Assembly (NCBI GenBank): GCA_903822175.1 | Contig: CAIJOB010000022.1 | Location: 62,001 to 126,000 of the forward strand | DNA: 64,000 bases | Reading direction: 5' to 3' | Source of the DNA: an uncultured Alphaproteobacteria bacterium | GTDB lineage: Bacteria; Pseudomonadota; Alphaproteobacteria; Caulobacterales; Caulobacteraceae | Shown: positions 27,613 through 36,949 of the stretch, one piece after another | Position numbering within the stretch: position 1 is the first letter of the stretch | Layout: every line of letters begins with the position of its first letter | Notes under the pieces: model-generated | What the model was told of the DNA's origin: nothing | Databases searched by the model: none | Seen by the model: only the letters and a program-made list of their open reading frames with translations | Position numbers and translations under genes: made by a program

Positions 27613-27648
27613 GGGGCGCCTCGCGGAACCGGCTACTCAGGTCGGGTC

Positions 27649-29136
27649 ATGAAGATGCCGCTGCCCGACGCCGCCCTGATCGCCCGCAAGGCCGAGATCG
27701 TGCGCGCCCTGCAAAGGCTGGTCCCTGGCGAGGGCGTGATCGGCGACCCGGCGGGCCTCGTCCCCTTCCAGTCGGATGGCCTCTCCGCCTACCGCCAGAC
27801 GCCGCTGGCCGTGGTGCTGCCGGAGACGGTGGAGCAGGTCTCCGCCGTGCTCGCCTGGTGCCAGGCCAACGGGGTCAAGGTGGTGCCGAGGGGCGCAGGC
27901 ACCTCGCTTTCCGGCGGCGCGCTCCCGCTCACCGACGGCATCGTGCTGGGCATGGCCAAGTTCAACCGGGTGCTGGAGATCGACTATCCCAACCGCTGCG
28001 CGGTCGTGCAGCCGGGCGTGACCAATCTCGCCATCACCGCGGCGGTCGAGGCGGACGGCTTCTACTATGCGCCCGATCCATCGAGCCAGATCGCCTGCAC
28101 CATCGGCGGCAATGTGGCGGAGAACTCCGGCGGGGTGCACTGCCTGAAATACGGCCTGACCACCAACAACCTGCTGGGCTGCGAGATCGTGCTGATGAGC
28201 GGCGAGGTGGTGCGGCTCGGCGGCAAGGGCCTGGACGCGGCGGGCTACGACTTGCTGGGCGTGGTGACGGGGTCGGAAGGCCTGCTGGGCGTCGTCACCG
28301 AGGTGACCGTCCGTCTACTGACGAAGCCGCAGACGGCGCGCGCCATGCTGCTGGGCTTTCCCAGTGTCGAGGCGGCGGGCGGCGCGGTGGGCGACATCAT
28401 CGCAGCCGGCGTCATCCCGGCGGGCATGGAGATGATGGACAGGCCGGCCATCGAGGCCGCCGAGGCCTTCGTCCACGCCGGCTATCCGATGGACTGCGAG
28501 GCCCTGCTGATCGTCGAGCTGGACGGACCCGAGGCGGAGTGCGCCGAACTTTCCGCCCACGTGGCCGACCTGGCCCGGGCGCGCGGCGCCACGACCATCC
28601 GCACGTCGGCGAGCGAGGCCGAGCGGCTGACCTTCTGGGCCGGGCGCAAGGCGGCCTTTCCGGCGGTGGGGCGCATCTCGCCGGACTACTACTGCATGGA
28701 CGGCACCATCCCGCGCCGCCAGCTGCCCTATGTGCTGAGCGCCATTACCCAGATGGGCCTGGAGTACGGCCTGGGCGTCGCCAACGTCTTCCACGCCGGC
28801 GACGGCAACCTGCACCCCCTGATCCTCTACGACGCCGACCAGCCGGGGCAACTGGAGGCGGCCGAGGCCTTCGGGGCAGATATCCTGAAGCTCTGCGTCA
28901 AGGTCGGCGGGGTCCTGACCGGCGAGCATGGCGTCGGCGTCGAGAAGCGCGACCTGATGGGCGAGATGTTCAGCGAGACGGACCTCGCGGCCCAGCAGCG
29001 GGTGAAGTGCGCCTTCGACCCCGACCTGCTGCTCAACCCCGGCAAGGTGTTCCCGCGTCTGCACCGCTGCGCCGAGCTTGGCCGGGTGCATGTGCATCGC
29101 GGCGCCGTCGCCTTTCCCGACCTGCCGCGGTTCTGA
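27649..29136 (+). CDS. glcD: Glycolate oxidase subunit GlcD (FAD-linked)
   Basis: The ATG at 27649 (MKMPLPDAALIARK) is chosen; the upstream start in the track runs through a hairpin. The 495-residue flavoprotein has the PCMH FAD-binding fold ('VVPRGAGTSLSGGALPLTDGIVLG', 'DPSSQIACTIGGNVAENSGGVHCLKYG') and a C-terminal 'NVFHAGDGNLHPLILYD' plus 'GVLTGEHGVGVEKRDLM', typical of GlcD. It oxidises glycolate (or D-lactate) to glyoxylate as part of the GlcDEF membrane-associated complex. glcE follows after 2 nt. No glcC regulator or permease gene is adjacent. Confidence 0.95.
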   Translation: MKMPLPDAALIARKAEIVRALQRLVPGEGVIGDPAGLVPFQSDGLSAYRQTPLAVVLPETVEQVSAVLAWCQANGVKVVPRGAGTSLSGGALPLTDGIVLGMAKFNRVLEIDYPNRCAVVQPGVTNLAITAAVEADGFYYAPDPSSQIACTIGGNVAENSGGVHCLKYGLTTNNLLGCEIVLMSGEVVRLGGKGLDAAGYDLLGVVTGSEGLLGVVTEVTVRLLTKPQTARAMLLGFPSVEAAGGAVGDIIAAGVIPAGMEMMDRPAIEAAEAFVHAGYPMDCEALLIVELDGPEAECAELSAHVADLARARGATTIRTSASEAERLTFWAGRKAAFPAVGRISPDYYCMDGTIPRRQLPYVLSAITQMGLEYGLGVANVFHAGDGNLHPLILYDADQPGQLEAAEAFGADILKLCVKVGGVLTGEHGVGVEKRDLMGEMFSETDLAAQQRVKCAFDPDLLLNPGKVFPRLHRCAELGRVHVHRGAVAFPDLPRF

Positions 29137-29138
29137 AG

Positions 29139-30311
29139 ATGCTGGACCTCGCCGCCAAGACCGAGACGCCGAAGACCGCCGACGAGGTGGTGGAGATCGT
29201 CGCCGACGCGGGCGCGACGGGGCGGACGCTGGAGATCGTCGGCGGCGGGACCAAGCGGGGCGTCGGTGATGGCGTGGCGGCGGACGTGGTGCTGAGCCTC
29301 GCGGGTCTGGCCAAGGTCATCGACTATGCGCCGGAGGAACTGGTGCTGACCGCCCAGGCGGGGGTCACCCTGGCGGCGCTGGAAAAGCTGGTGGCCGCGC
29401 AGGGGCAGATGCTGCCCTTCGAGCCGCCGCATTTGGCGAAGCTGCTGGGCGCCAAGGGCAAGCCGACGCTGGGCGGAGCGCTGGCGGCGAACCTCTCGGG
29501 GCCACGCCGCATCCGGGCCGGCGCGGCGCGCGATCACTTCCTGGGACTGGAGGCGGTGACCGGGCGCGGCGAACTGATCAAGGCCGGGGGCAAGGTGGTC
29601 AAGAACGTCACCGGCTATGACCTCAGCAAGCTGATAGCCGGGTCGTGGGGCACGCTGGCGGTGCTGACCGAGGTCACCATCAAGGTGCTGCCGGCGGCCC
29701 GGACCGAGACGACGTTGCTGCTGTTCGGCCTCTCCGACACCCAGGCCAACGCGGCCATGGTCGCGGCGATGAACGCGCCGGTCGAGGTGTCCGGCGCGGC
29801 GCACCTGCCGCAGGCGGCGGCGGCGCGGCCGCCGCTGAAGGGCCAGATGGCGGTGACGGCGCTGCGGCTGGAGGGCTTCGCCGCTTCGGTGGCGGCGCGG
29901 GCCGATCACCTGGCCGAGGCGCTCCTGGGCTTTGGCCGCGCCGAACGCTTGGACGCCGACCATAGCCGCCAGTTCTGGGCCCAGGTCCGCGAGGTCGAGG
30001 CCTTCCACAAGGACCCGCTGCCGCTGTGGCGCATCTCGGTCCCGCCGGCGGCGGGAGCCCGCGTCGGCGAGGCCTTGGCCGGCGATACGCTCTACGACTG
30101 GGGTGGCGGCCTCGTCTGGCTGCTGTCGGAGGGCGATCCGCTGCAGGTCCGCGCCAAGGTAAAGGCGCTGGGCGGCCACGCCACCCTCTATCGCGGCGAC
30201 GCATCCGCCTTCGAACCATTGGAGGGCCCGCTCGCCGACCTGACCGCGCGGGTGAAGGCGGCCTTCGACCCCAAGGGCGTGCTCAATCCTGGCCGAATGG
30301 GCGGCGCCTGA
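29139..30311 (+). CDS. glcE: Glycolate oxidase FAD-binding subunit GlcE
   Basis: The ATG at 29139 lies 2 nt after the glcD stop, in the frame of the long 27858-30311 ORF whose 5' part is only a shadow of glcD. The 390-residue product has a shortened FAD-binding domain: 'LEIVGGGTKRGVG', 'LAAQGQMLPFEPPHL'-like 'VAAQGQMLPFEPPHLAKLLG', 'TLGGALAANLSGPRRIRAGAARDHFLG' and 'VVKNVTGYDLSKL', all hallmarks of GlcE. The C-terminus ends 'AFDPKGVLNPGRMG'. It shares one base with the glcF start (TGATG). Confidence 0.94.
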   Translation: MLDLAAKTETPKTADEVVEIVADAGATGRTLEIVGGGTKRGVGDGVAADVVLSLAGLAKVIDYAPEELVLTAQAGVTLAALEKLVAAQGQMLPFEPPHLAKLLGAKGKPTLGGALAANLSGPRRIRAGAARDHFLGLEAVTGRGELIKAGGKVVKNVTGYDLSKLIAGSWGTLAVLTEVTIKVLPAARTETTLLLFGLSDTQANAAMVAAMNAPVEVSGAAHLPQAAAARPPLKGQMAVTALRLEGFAASVAARADHLAEALLGFGRAERLDADHSRQFWAQVREVEAFHKDPLPLWRISVPPAAGARVGEALAGDTLYDWGGGLVWLLSEGDPLQVRAKVKALGGHATLYRGDASAFEPLEGPLADLTARVKAAFDPKGVLNPGRMGGA

Positions 30312-31576
30312 TGCAGACCGCCTTCACCGCCGAACAGCTCGCCGATCCGGACACCGCCGCCAGCCATGCGGAAATCCGCAAGTGCGTGCACTGCGGCTTC
30401 TGCACGGCCACCTGCCCGACCTACGTCCTGCTGGGCGACGAACGCGACAGCCCGCGCGGCCGCATCGAGCTGATCAAGGCCATGCTGGAAGACGGCGGCC
30501 CGCCCGCCGCCTCGACGGTCACCCACATCGACCGCTGCCTGTCGTGCCTGGCCTGTAAGACCACCTGCCCCTCCGGCGTCGACTACGCTCAGCTGATCGA
30601 CCACGGCCGCGCGCACATCGAGACCCACTATCGCCGCCCGCTCGGCGAGCGGCTGCTGCGCTGGGCGATCCCGCACGTGATGAACCGCCCGCGCCACCTG
30701 CGCTTTGCGCTCGCGCTGGGGCGTCTGGCGCGGCCACTGGAGCCGGTGCTCGAGGCCGTGAAGCTGGGCCCAATGGCGGCCCTGCTGCGCCTGGCGCCAA
30801 AGGCTTCGGCGGCGACGGCCTCACCCAAGCTGAGACCCGCTGAAGGGGCCTCGCGCGGTCGGGTCGCCCTGCTGCAAGGCTGCGTCGAGCCGGCCATGGC
30901 GCCGTCCATCCGCGCCGCCGCGATGCGGCTGATCGCGCGCGCCGGTTATGAGGTCGTGTTGGTCGAAGGCGAGGGCTGCTGCGGCGCCCTTTCCGAACAT
31001 CTGGGCCGCGCGGAGGAGGCCGCCAAGCTCGCCGCCGCCAACGTCGCGGCATGGACCAAGGCCGGACCGTTCGACGCCATCGTCACGACCGCCGCCGGCT
31101 GTGGCACGACGCTGAAGGCCTATGGCCATCGCCTGGTCGGCGACGCGGATGCTGCCGACGTGGCGTCACGGTCACGCGATATCCTGGAGTTCATCGGCGA
31201 GGTCGGCCTGCCGCCGGTGACCCGTCCAGGCAAGCTCAGCGTCGCCTATCACGCGCCTTGCTCGCTGCAGCATGGTCAGGGGATCAAGACCGGTCCGGCG
31301 GAGCTGCTGGCGCAGGCCGGCTTCGAGGTTCGCGCCATCGCCGAGGGCCATCTCTGCTGCGGTTCGGCGGGGGTCTACAACATCCTGCAGCCAGAGCTGG
31401 CCGGACGCCTGCGCAGCCGCAAGGCGGCCAATATCGCGCGCACCGGCGCGGCCGTGGTGGCGGCCGGCAATGTCGGCTGCATCGCCCAGATGGCGCCGGC
31501 GGTCAGTCAGCCCGTCATCCACCCGGTCGAACTTCTGGACTGGGCGACGGGCGGGCCGAAGCCTGAGGGGCTCTAG
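30311..31576 (+). CDS. glcF: Glycolate oxidase iron-sulphur subunit GlcF
   Basis: The ATG at 30311 overlaps the glcE stop by one base; the upstream part of the track ORF is a shadow. The 421-residue protein carries two 4Fe-4S motifs, 'CVHCGFCTATCP' (residue ~25) and 'CLSCLACKTTCPS' (~77), then two CCG domains: 'GEGCCGAL', 'AAGCGTTLK', 'HAPCSLQHG', 'GHLCCGSAG' and 'GNVGCIAQM'. It passes electrons from the GlcD/GlcE flavins toward the quinone pool. All ligand cysteines appear present. Confidence 0.95.
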   Translation: MQTAFTAEQLADPDTAASHAEIRKCVHCGFCTATCPTYVLLGDERDSPRGRIELIKAMLEDGGPPAASTVTHIDRCLSCLACKTTCPSGVDYAQLIDHGRAHIETHYRRPLGERLLRWAIPHVMNRPRHLRFALALGRLARPLEPVLEAVKLGPMAALLRLAPKASAATASPKLRPAEGASRGRVALLQGCVEPAMAPSIRAAAMRLIARAGYEVVLVEGEGCCGALSEHLGRAEEAAKLAAANVAAWTKAGPFDAIVTTAAGCGTTLKAYGHRLVGDADAADVASRSRDILEFIGEVGLPPVTRPGKLSVAYHAPCSLQHGQGIKTGPAELLAQAGFEVRAIAEGHLCCGSAGVYNILQPELAGRLRSRKAANIARTGAAVVAAGNVGCIAQMAPAVSQPVIHPVELLDWATGGPKPEGL

Positions 31577-31696
31577 GCGTCAGCCACCGTTGTCGTCAGA
31601 ACGCCGCCTAGGCGTCCGGGATCAGTCTTTCGCGCGGGCCCGTTGACCCTCCCAGCGGTGGCGCTTAACGGTCGCGCAAAGCAGAGGAAACGCCCC

Positions 31697-32314
31697 ATGA
31701 AGCTCCATACCTCGATCGGTCCGAACCCGCGCGTCGTGAAGATGTTTCTGGCCGAAAAGGGGCTGGATATCCCCTTCGTAGCGGTCGATCTGATGGGCGG
31801 CGAGAACCGCCGAGAGCCCTATAATGCCGAGGTCAACACCGCGGGCCAGACGCCGGCGCTGGAGCTGGACGACGGCTCGACGGTCACCGAAATCACCGCC
31901 ATCTGCGAATATATCGAGGAACGCCATCCGACCCCGGCGCTGATCGGAAGCACCCCGGAAGAGCGGGCGGCGACGCGCATGTGGACGCGCCGCGTCGACC
32001 TAAAGGTCTGCGAGCCCATGGCCAACGGCTTCCGCTACTCTGAAGGCCTACGCCTGTTCGAAAGCCGCATGCGCGTGCTGCCGGAAGCCGCGCCGGGCCT
32101 CAAGGCCGTGGCGCGCGACGGGCTGGAATGGCTGGAAGGCCATATGCAGGGACCGTGGATCGCCGGCGAGCGCTTCACCCTGGCTGACGTGCTGCTGTTC
32201 TCGTTCCTGGAGTTCGGCGGGACGGTCGGCCAGCCGCTCGATCCGGCCTTCACCAAGCTGACAGCCTGGGTCGAACGCGTGAAGGCGCGGCCGAGCGCGG
32301 CCGCCAGCGCCTGA
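31697..32314 (+). CDS. Glutathione S-transferase family protein
   Basis: The ATG at 31697 is preceded by GAGGAAA; the track's 31643 start is unsupported. The 205-residue protein has a thioredoxin-like N-domain ('KLHTSIGPNPRVVKMFLAEKGLDIPFV', 'VNTAGQTPALELDDGSTVTEITAICEYIEE') and an all-helical C-domain with 'WIAGERFTLADVLLFSFLEF'. The residue in the catalytic Ser/Tyr/Cys position appears to be in 'TSIGPNPR', suggesting a serine-type or beta-like bacterial GST. It conjugates glutathione to electrophiles or reduces peroxides; substrate unknown. Confidence 0.9.
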   Translation: MKLHTSIGPNPRVVKMFLAEKGLDIPFVAVDLMGGENRREPYNAEVNTAGQTPALELDDGSTVTEITAICEYIEERHPTPALIGSTPEERAATRMWTRRVDLKVCEPMANGFRYSEGLRLFESRMRVLPEAAPGLKAVARDGLEWLEGHMQGPWIAGERFTLADVLLFSFLEFGGTVGQPLDPAFTKLTAWVERVKARPSAAASA

Positions 32315-32353
32315 TGCGGGCGCCAATCGGCGGCTGAGGGGTTTTAAGGTCTC

Positions 32354-33829
32354 ATGGCCAGGAAACCCCCGACAGCAACGCTCGGCGGCGTCGCCGAGTC
32401 CGATGTCCCGGACGAGGATTCCGACGCGCATGCCTCGGCGAGCATGCCGGACGGCCTGCCGATCCCGCGCCGCTACTGGTCGGTGGCGGCGATCTGGCTG
32501 GCCATGACCATGTCGGTGCTGGATGGCGCGATCGCGAATGTTGCGCTGCCGACGATCGCGCGCGAGCTGCACGCCAGCGCCGCCTCGTCGATCTGGGTGG
32601 TCAACGCCTATCAGCTGGCGATCACCGTGACGCTCCTGCCGCTCGCGGCGCTCGGCGACCGGCTGGGCTATCGGCGGGTCTATATGGTGGGGCTGGCGGT
32701 CTTCACCCTGGGCTCGCTCGGCTGCGCGCTCTCGCACACCCTGCTCACGCTGACCGCCGCCCGCGTGCTGCAGGGCCTGGGCGCCGGCGGGATCATGAGC
32801 ATCAACGCCGCCCTGGTGCGCTTCACCTATCCGAAGAAATTCCTGGGTCGGGGCATGGGCCTGAACGCCCTGGTGATCTCGGTCTCCGCGGCGCTCGGAC
32901 CGACGGTGGCGGCGGCCATCCTATCGCGCTGGTCGTGGGAGTGGCTGTTCGCGATCAATGTGCCGATCGGCATCCTGGCCATCGCCATAGGCGTCAGCGC
33001 GCTGCCGGTGACGGTCGGTTCGAGCCGTAAGTTCGACTGGGTCTCGGCGGTGCTCAACGCGCTCACCTTCGGCTTCCTGATCACCGGCGCCGAAAGCATC
33101 GCGCGGGAAGGCCTGGCGTCGGGCCTGACCAAGCTCGCCGTGGGCGGCGCGGCCGGCGCGCTCTTGGGCTATCGCGAGCTTCGCCGCGAGGCGCCGCTGG
33201 TGCCTTTCGACCTCCTGAAGCTGCCGATCTTCGGCCTGTCGATCGCGACCTCCATCGTCGCCTTTGCCGCCCAGATGATGGCCTACGTCGGCCTGCCTTT
33301 CTATTTCCAGTCGGTGATGGGCCGGACCGCCGTCGAGACCGGGTTGCTGATGACGCCCTGGCCGCTGGCGGTGGGGATTTCCGCGCCGCTCGCCGGGCGC
33401 CTCGCCGACCGGCATCGGGCCGGGACGCTGGGCGGCATCGGGCTCAGCGTCTTCGCCATCGGCCTCTTCGCGCTCTCGATCATGCCGATCCACGCGGGCA
33501 GCTGGGACATCGCCTGGAGGATGGCGCTCTGCGGCCTGGGCTTCGGCTTCTTCCAGTCGCCGAACAACCGCGCCATGATTACGGCCGCGCCCATGCACCG
33601 CTCCGGGGCCGCGGGCGGCGCCTTGGCCACCGCCCGCCTCCTCGGCCAGACCGCAGGCGCGGTGACCACCGCGGTGTTCTTCCACCTGGCCGGGACCTCA
33701 GCCACCAAGACCGCGCTCGCCACCGCCGCGGGCCTTGCCGCGTTTGCCGCGCTGGTGAGCCTGTCGCGTCTGAAGCTCGCGCCGCGCCCGCGGCCCGAGC
33801 CCCTCGATCGCCCCGACCTAGCCTCTTAG
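32354..33829 (+). CDS. DHA2-family MFS transporter
   Basis: A 491-residue 14-TM antiporter. After a ~40-residue acidic N-terminal tail, TM1 contains 'MTMSVLDGAIANVALPTIA', the DHA2 signature. 'LGDRLGYRRVYMVG' is motif A, 'ALGPTVAAAILSRWSWEWLFAINVPIG' covers motif C, and 'NNRAMITAAPMHRSGAAGGALATARLLGQTAG' is the TM13 region. It resembles SmvA-type methyl viologen/quaternary amine exporters, but the substrate cannot be assigned. It follows the GST gene by 39 nt; co-transcription would make a small detoxification pair. Confidence 0.9.
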   Translation: MARKPPTATLGGVAESDVPDEDSDAHASASMPDGLPIPRRYWSVAAIWLAMTMSVLDGAIANVALPTIARELHASAASSIWVVNAYQLAITVTLLPLAALGDRLGYRRVYMVGLAVFTLGSLGCALSHTLLTLTAARVLQGLGAGGIMSINAALVRFTYPKKFLGRGMGLNALVISVSAALGPTVAAAILSRWSWEWLFAINVPIGILAIAIGVSALPVTVGSSRKFDWVSAVLNALTFGFLITGAESIAREGLASGLTKLAVGGAAGALLGYRELRREAPLVPFDLLKLPIFGLSIATSIVAFAAQMMAYVGLPFYFQSVMGRTAVETGLLMTPWPLAVGISAPLAGRLADRHRAGTLGGIGLSVFAIGLFALSIMPIHAGSWDIAWRMALCGLGFGFFQSPNNRAMITAAPMHRSGAAGGALATARLLGQTAGAVTTAVFFHLAGTSATKTALATAAGLAAFAALVSLSRLKLAPRPRPEPLDRPDLAS

Positions 33830-33846
33830 CGGAGCGACCTGGCGTC

Positions 33847-35400
33847 CTAGCCGACCAGCCGTCCGTGCCCGGCCCAATAGGGCTCGCGCAGCACGCGGCG
33901 CAGGACCTTGTTGGTGGCGTTGCGGGGCAGGACCTCGATGAAGTCCACCGACTTGGGCGCCTTGTAGCCGGCGATCCGCTCGCGGGCCCAGGCGATCACC
34001 GCGTCCTCGTCGATTTCCGAGCCCGGCGCCCTGACGACGATGGCCTTCACCGCCTCGCCCCAGCGCGCGTCGGGCACTCCGATCACCGCCGCGTCGGCGA
34101 CGCCCGGACAGCCCAGGATCGCGTTCTCCACCTCGGCCGGATAGACGTTCTCGCCACCCGAGACGATCATGTCCTTCACCCGGTCGTGGACGAAGAAGTA
34201 GCCGTCCTCGTTGCGGTAACCGGCGTCGCCGGTCTTCAGCCAGCCCTCCGGCGTGATGGTCTCAGCCGTGGCCTCTGGGCGGTTCCAGTAGCCGGACATG
34301 ACCGCCGGCCCGCGGACCTGGATCTCGCCCACCTCACCGACCGCGACCTCCTCGCCATCGTCGCCGGCGATCCGCACCTCGTGCGTCGGCCAGGCCCGCC
34401 CGCAGGAGCGCAGCAGGTGCGGCTGGTGGTCATCGCAGTGCAGAACGGTGCCCGCCGCGTTGGTTTCGGTCATGCCGAATACCTGGGTGAAGCGGCAGCC
34501 GAAGCGCTCGCGCGCGGCGGTCAGCACCGACTCGCTGATCGGGGACGCGCCATAGACCAGGGTCTTGAGGCTGGAGAAGTCGGTGGTGGCGCAGTCCGGG
34601 TGCTGCAGCAGCATGTTGATCATCGCCGGCACGAAGCCGGTGCGCGTGGCGCGTTCGGTCTCCAGGATTTTCAGCACCAGCGGAGGATCGAAGGCCGGGA
34701 TCACGATCAGCTTCGCGCCGCCGGCCAGGGCCGTCAGGTCCGGGTTCATGCCGCCCACGTGGAACAGCGGCATGCAGGAGACGAAGACGTCTTCGGGGGT
34801 GTTGTCCATGCCCTCGAAGGTCATGGCGGGGCCCAGGAAGGCTTCCATATTGGCGTTGGTGATCCGCACGCCCTTGGGGAGGCCGGTGGTGCCGGAGGTG
34901 TAGAGCTGCAGCACGTCGTCAGCGGGTTGCGGCTCGCGCAGGGCCCCCTGCGCGGAATCGCGGAGCGTCGGGTAGTGGTCGAAGCCCGGCGCGAGCGCGT
35001 CGACGGTGAAGATGCGGATCGGTCGGCTGATCTGAGCGGTCGCCGCCTGGGTCGCCGCCAGGAAATCGTGGGTGACGAAGATCAGGTCGGCGCTGGAGTC
35101 ATCGAGGATGAAAGCGATCTCGCCGATCGCCAGCCGGCTGTTGATCGGCGTGAAACAGCCCCGCGCCAGGCAGGCGCCGAACAACAGCTCGAAGAAGGTC
35201 TCGTGGCTGCGGCCCAGCCACGCCACCCGCTGGCCGGGCTGGACGCCGGCGGCGATCAGCAGGGCCGCGGCCTTACGGCTGTAGGCGTCGAGCTCGCCAT
35301 AGGTCAGGCGCCCATCGGCGCATTGCACGGCTATGGCGCCGCCGCGCTCGGCGGCGTGCAGGCGGGGAATGTCGGAGAGGACGCGGATCGTTGGGCTCAT
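33847..35400 (-). CDS. AMP-forming acyl-CoA synthetase (FadD3/FadD13-like)
   Basis: A 517-residue ANL ligase with 'LYTSGTTGLPKGVRIT', 'FGMTETNAAG', 'GWLKTGDAGYRNEDGYFFVHDRVKDMIV', 'GGENVYPAEVENAI' and the terminal 'NATNKVLRR' where the catalytic lysine lies. It is an acyl- or aryl-CoA ligase; the 'IPRLHAAERGGAIAVQCADGRLTYGEL' start is like long-chain or steroid side-chain enzymes. It stands alone on the minus strand, converging with the MFS transporter (17 nt apart). Confidence 0.92.
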   Translation of the reverse strand: MSPTIRVLSDIPRLHAAERGGAIAVQCADGRLTYGELDAYSRKAAALLIAAGVQPGQRVAWLGRSHETFFELLFGACLARGCFTPINSRLAIGEIAFILDDSSADLIFVTHDFLAATQAATAQISRPIRIFTVDALAPGFDHYPTLRDSAQGALREPQPADDVLQLYTSGTTGLPKGVRITNANMEAFLGPAMTFEGMDNTPEDVFVSCMPLFHVGGMNPDLTALAGGAKLIVIPAFDPPLVLKILETERATRTGFVPAMINMLLQHPDCATTDFSSLKTLVYGASPISESVLTAARERFGCRFTQVFGMTETNAAGTVLHCDDHQPHLLRSCGRAWPTHEVRIAGDDGEEVAVGEVGEIQVRGPAVMSGYWNRPEATAETITPEGWLKTGDAGYRNEDGYFFVHDRVKDMIVSGGENVYPAEVENAILGCPGVADAAVIGVPDARWGEAVKAIVVRAPGSEIDEDAVIAWARERIAGYKAPKSVDFIEVLPRNATNKVLRRVLREPYWAGHGRLVG

Positions 35401-35465
35401 GGCCCCGATTGCTACCGTATCGCCGTTCGCTCGCCAATTATGGCGTAGCTTGCCGACATAGCCTC

Positions 35466-36794
35466 TTAGCGCAACTTCAGGCGGACGAAGGCCATGGCCC
35501 CGTGCGGCTCGGTGCTCCCATAAGCCGCCTTCAGGGCGCCGGGCACGAAGTCGAGCGCATAGAGCCCGCCCAGGCCGAACAGCAGGTGGTCGCCCAGCGG
35601 CCAGTCGTGGATCGCGCCCAGGCTGACCTTGCCGACGGTGAAGACCGGTCGATGGGCGCCGCCGGCGGGCGGCGCGAGCAGCTCGTCATTGTCCACCCGC
35701 TCGGCGCGGCTGAAGACCGTCCAGGCGGGGTTCGGCTTCACCGCGCTCTCCAGCACCCAGGCGTCGAGGTCCGTCCCCTGGCTGGCGCGCAGGCCCCAGG
35801 CCGCGGTGGTCGACCACCAGCCGTGGTCGCCGAACGGGACGGTGTAGATGGCGCTGGCCGAAACCTTGCGCTGGTCGACGCCGGGCTCGAGCTGTTCGGG
35901 CGCGATCTCGTTGGCCCAGGAGGCCTGCAGCGCCCAATTGGCGGTGGGGTTCCAGGAGAGGCGAACGGCAGTGGAGTCGAGCGCCCCGGTCTCGATGTCA
36001 TAGCGGTGCTGGTCGGGCTCGCGGCCGTTGTAGGCCGACGCCTCGATCTTCCAGTCGCCGTGCACGACGCCGCCGGTGACCACGCCGAAGGAGATGTGCG
36101 TCGAGTCCAGCCAGTGGTGGCTGATCGGCGCCTCGGGGCTGTCCATCACCGACATGCGGTGCATGAAGGCCGGCGGTCCGAACGCCGGCTCGCCTGGCAG
36201 GCCGGCGTAGACGAAGACGCTGTCGGCGGCGGAGAGCTTGATGCTGTAGGAGGCCGAGAGCTCCATGAAGAGGTCGTGCGGGTGCTGGCGGTCGACCAGC
36301 GGGGTCTTGCCGTCCGCCGTCTCGCCGGTGGCCAGCAGCAGGGGATAGCCGCTCGGCCCCATCAGCGGGTCGGGGCTCAGCATGGCGCGCAGCTGCAGGG
36401 TCCCGGCCTCGCCCACCGGCCGCTGGGCCATGCCCATCAGCATGCCGGATGCGAACGATTTCTCGTCGCCCCGCGGCCCGTCCTGCCGGTCGTACACGCC
36501 GTTCAGCAGGCCATGGAACATCACCCGCCACGGCCCCTCGGTGAGATGCAGGCCTTCGTGCGGCGAGGCGTCCGGCTGCCAGGAGGTGCCCGAAGCCTCA
36601 CGGCTCATGCCGTAGGGACCATAGGCGCCGGTCATCGGCTCGCTCATGTCCATGCCGGCCATGTCCATGCCCGCCATATCGTGGGCCATCTTGGAATGAT
36701 CCATGCCGGGCATGTCGGGCATCTCCTGAGCCCAGGCCGGGGCCCCGGCCGCGCCGGCGCAGACGAGCACGGCGGCGGCGAGGATCGACTTCAT
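35466..36794 (-). CDS. Secreted/outer-membrane protein with Met/His-rich N-terminus (putative copper handling)
   Basis: A 442-residue precursor with a signal peptide (LAAAVLVCAGAAGAPAWAQ). The mature N-terminus is dense in Met, His and Asp (MPDMPGMDHSKMAHDMAGMD...), the MxxM/MDH pattern used for Cu(I)/Cu(II) or Ag(I) binding in CopB, PcoB and CusF-type proteins. The remaining ~370 residues alternate in the way of a beta-barrel (WKIEASAYNGREP, VRLSWNPTANWALQASW) and end in 'AMAFVRLKLR'. No other copper gene is nearby. Function inferred only from composition. Confidence 0.7.
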   Translation of the reverse strand: MKSILAAAVLVCAGAAGAPAWAQEMPDMPGMDHSKMAHDMAGMDMAGMDMSEPMTGAYGPYGMSREASGTSWQPDASPHEGLHLTEGPWRVMFHGLLNGVYDRQDGPRGDEKSFASGMLMGMAQRPVGEAGTLQLRAMLSPDPLMGPSGYPLLLATGETADGKTPLVDRQHPHDLFMELSASYSIKLSAADSVFVYAGLPGEPAFGPPAFMHRMSVMDSPEAPISHHWLDSTHISFGVVTGGVVHGDWKIEASAYNGREPDQHRYDIETGALDSTAVRLSWNPTANWALQASWANEIAPEQLEPGVDQRKVSASAIYTVPFGDHGWWSTTAAWGLRASQGTDLDAWVLESAVKPNPAWTVFSRAERVDNDELLAPPAGGAHRPVFTVGKVSLGAIHDWPLGDHLLFGLGGLYALDFVPGALKAAYGSTEPHGAMAFVRLKLR

Positions 36795-36930
36795 CAGGCG
36801 CTGGGCTCCAGAGGGTTCGGCCGGCTCGGCGAAAAGCCATCCTGCCTATAGGCGAAAAGCGCGGCTGCGCCATCGGCCCGATGGCCGAACGCCGGTCTCA
36901 TCCGCGGAGCGGCCAGCGTCGCCGGTTGAC

Positions 36931-36949
36931 GGTTGCGGGGCCCGCAACC
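36931..36949. promoter_or_regulatory. 19-nt perfect palindrome upstream of the MHYT hybrid kinase
   Basis: GGTTGCGGG-G-CCCGCAACC is a perfect inverted repeat with a one-base centre, in the 236-nt gap between the Met-rich protein gene and the divergent kinase. It overlaps a TTGACG hexamer (36926-36931) but no convincing -10 box follows. It could be an operator or a small hairpin. Confidence 0.4.
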
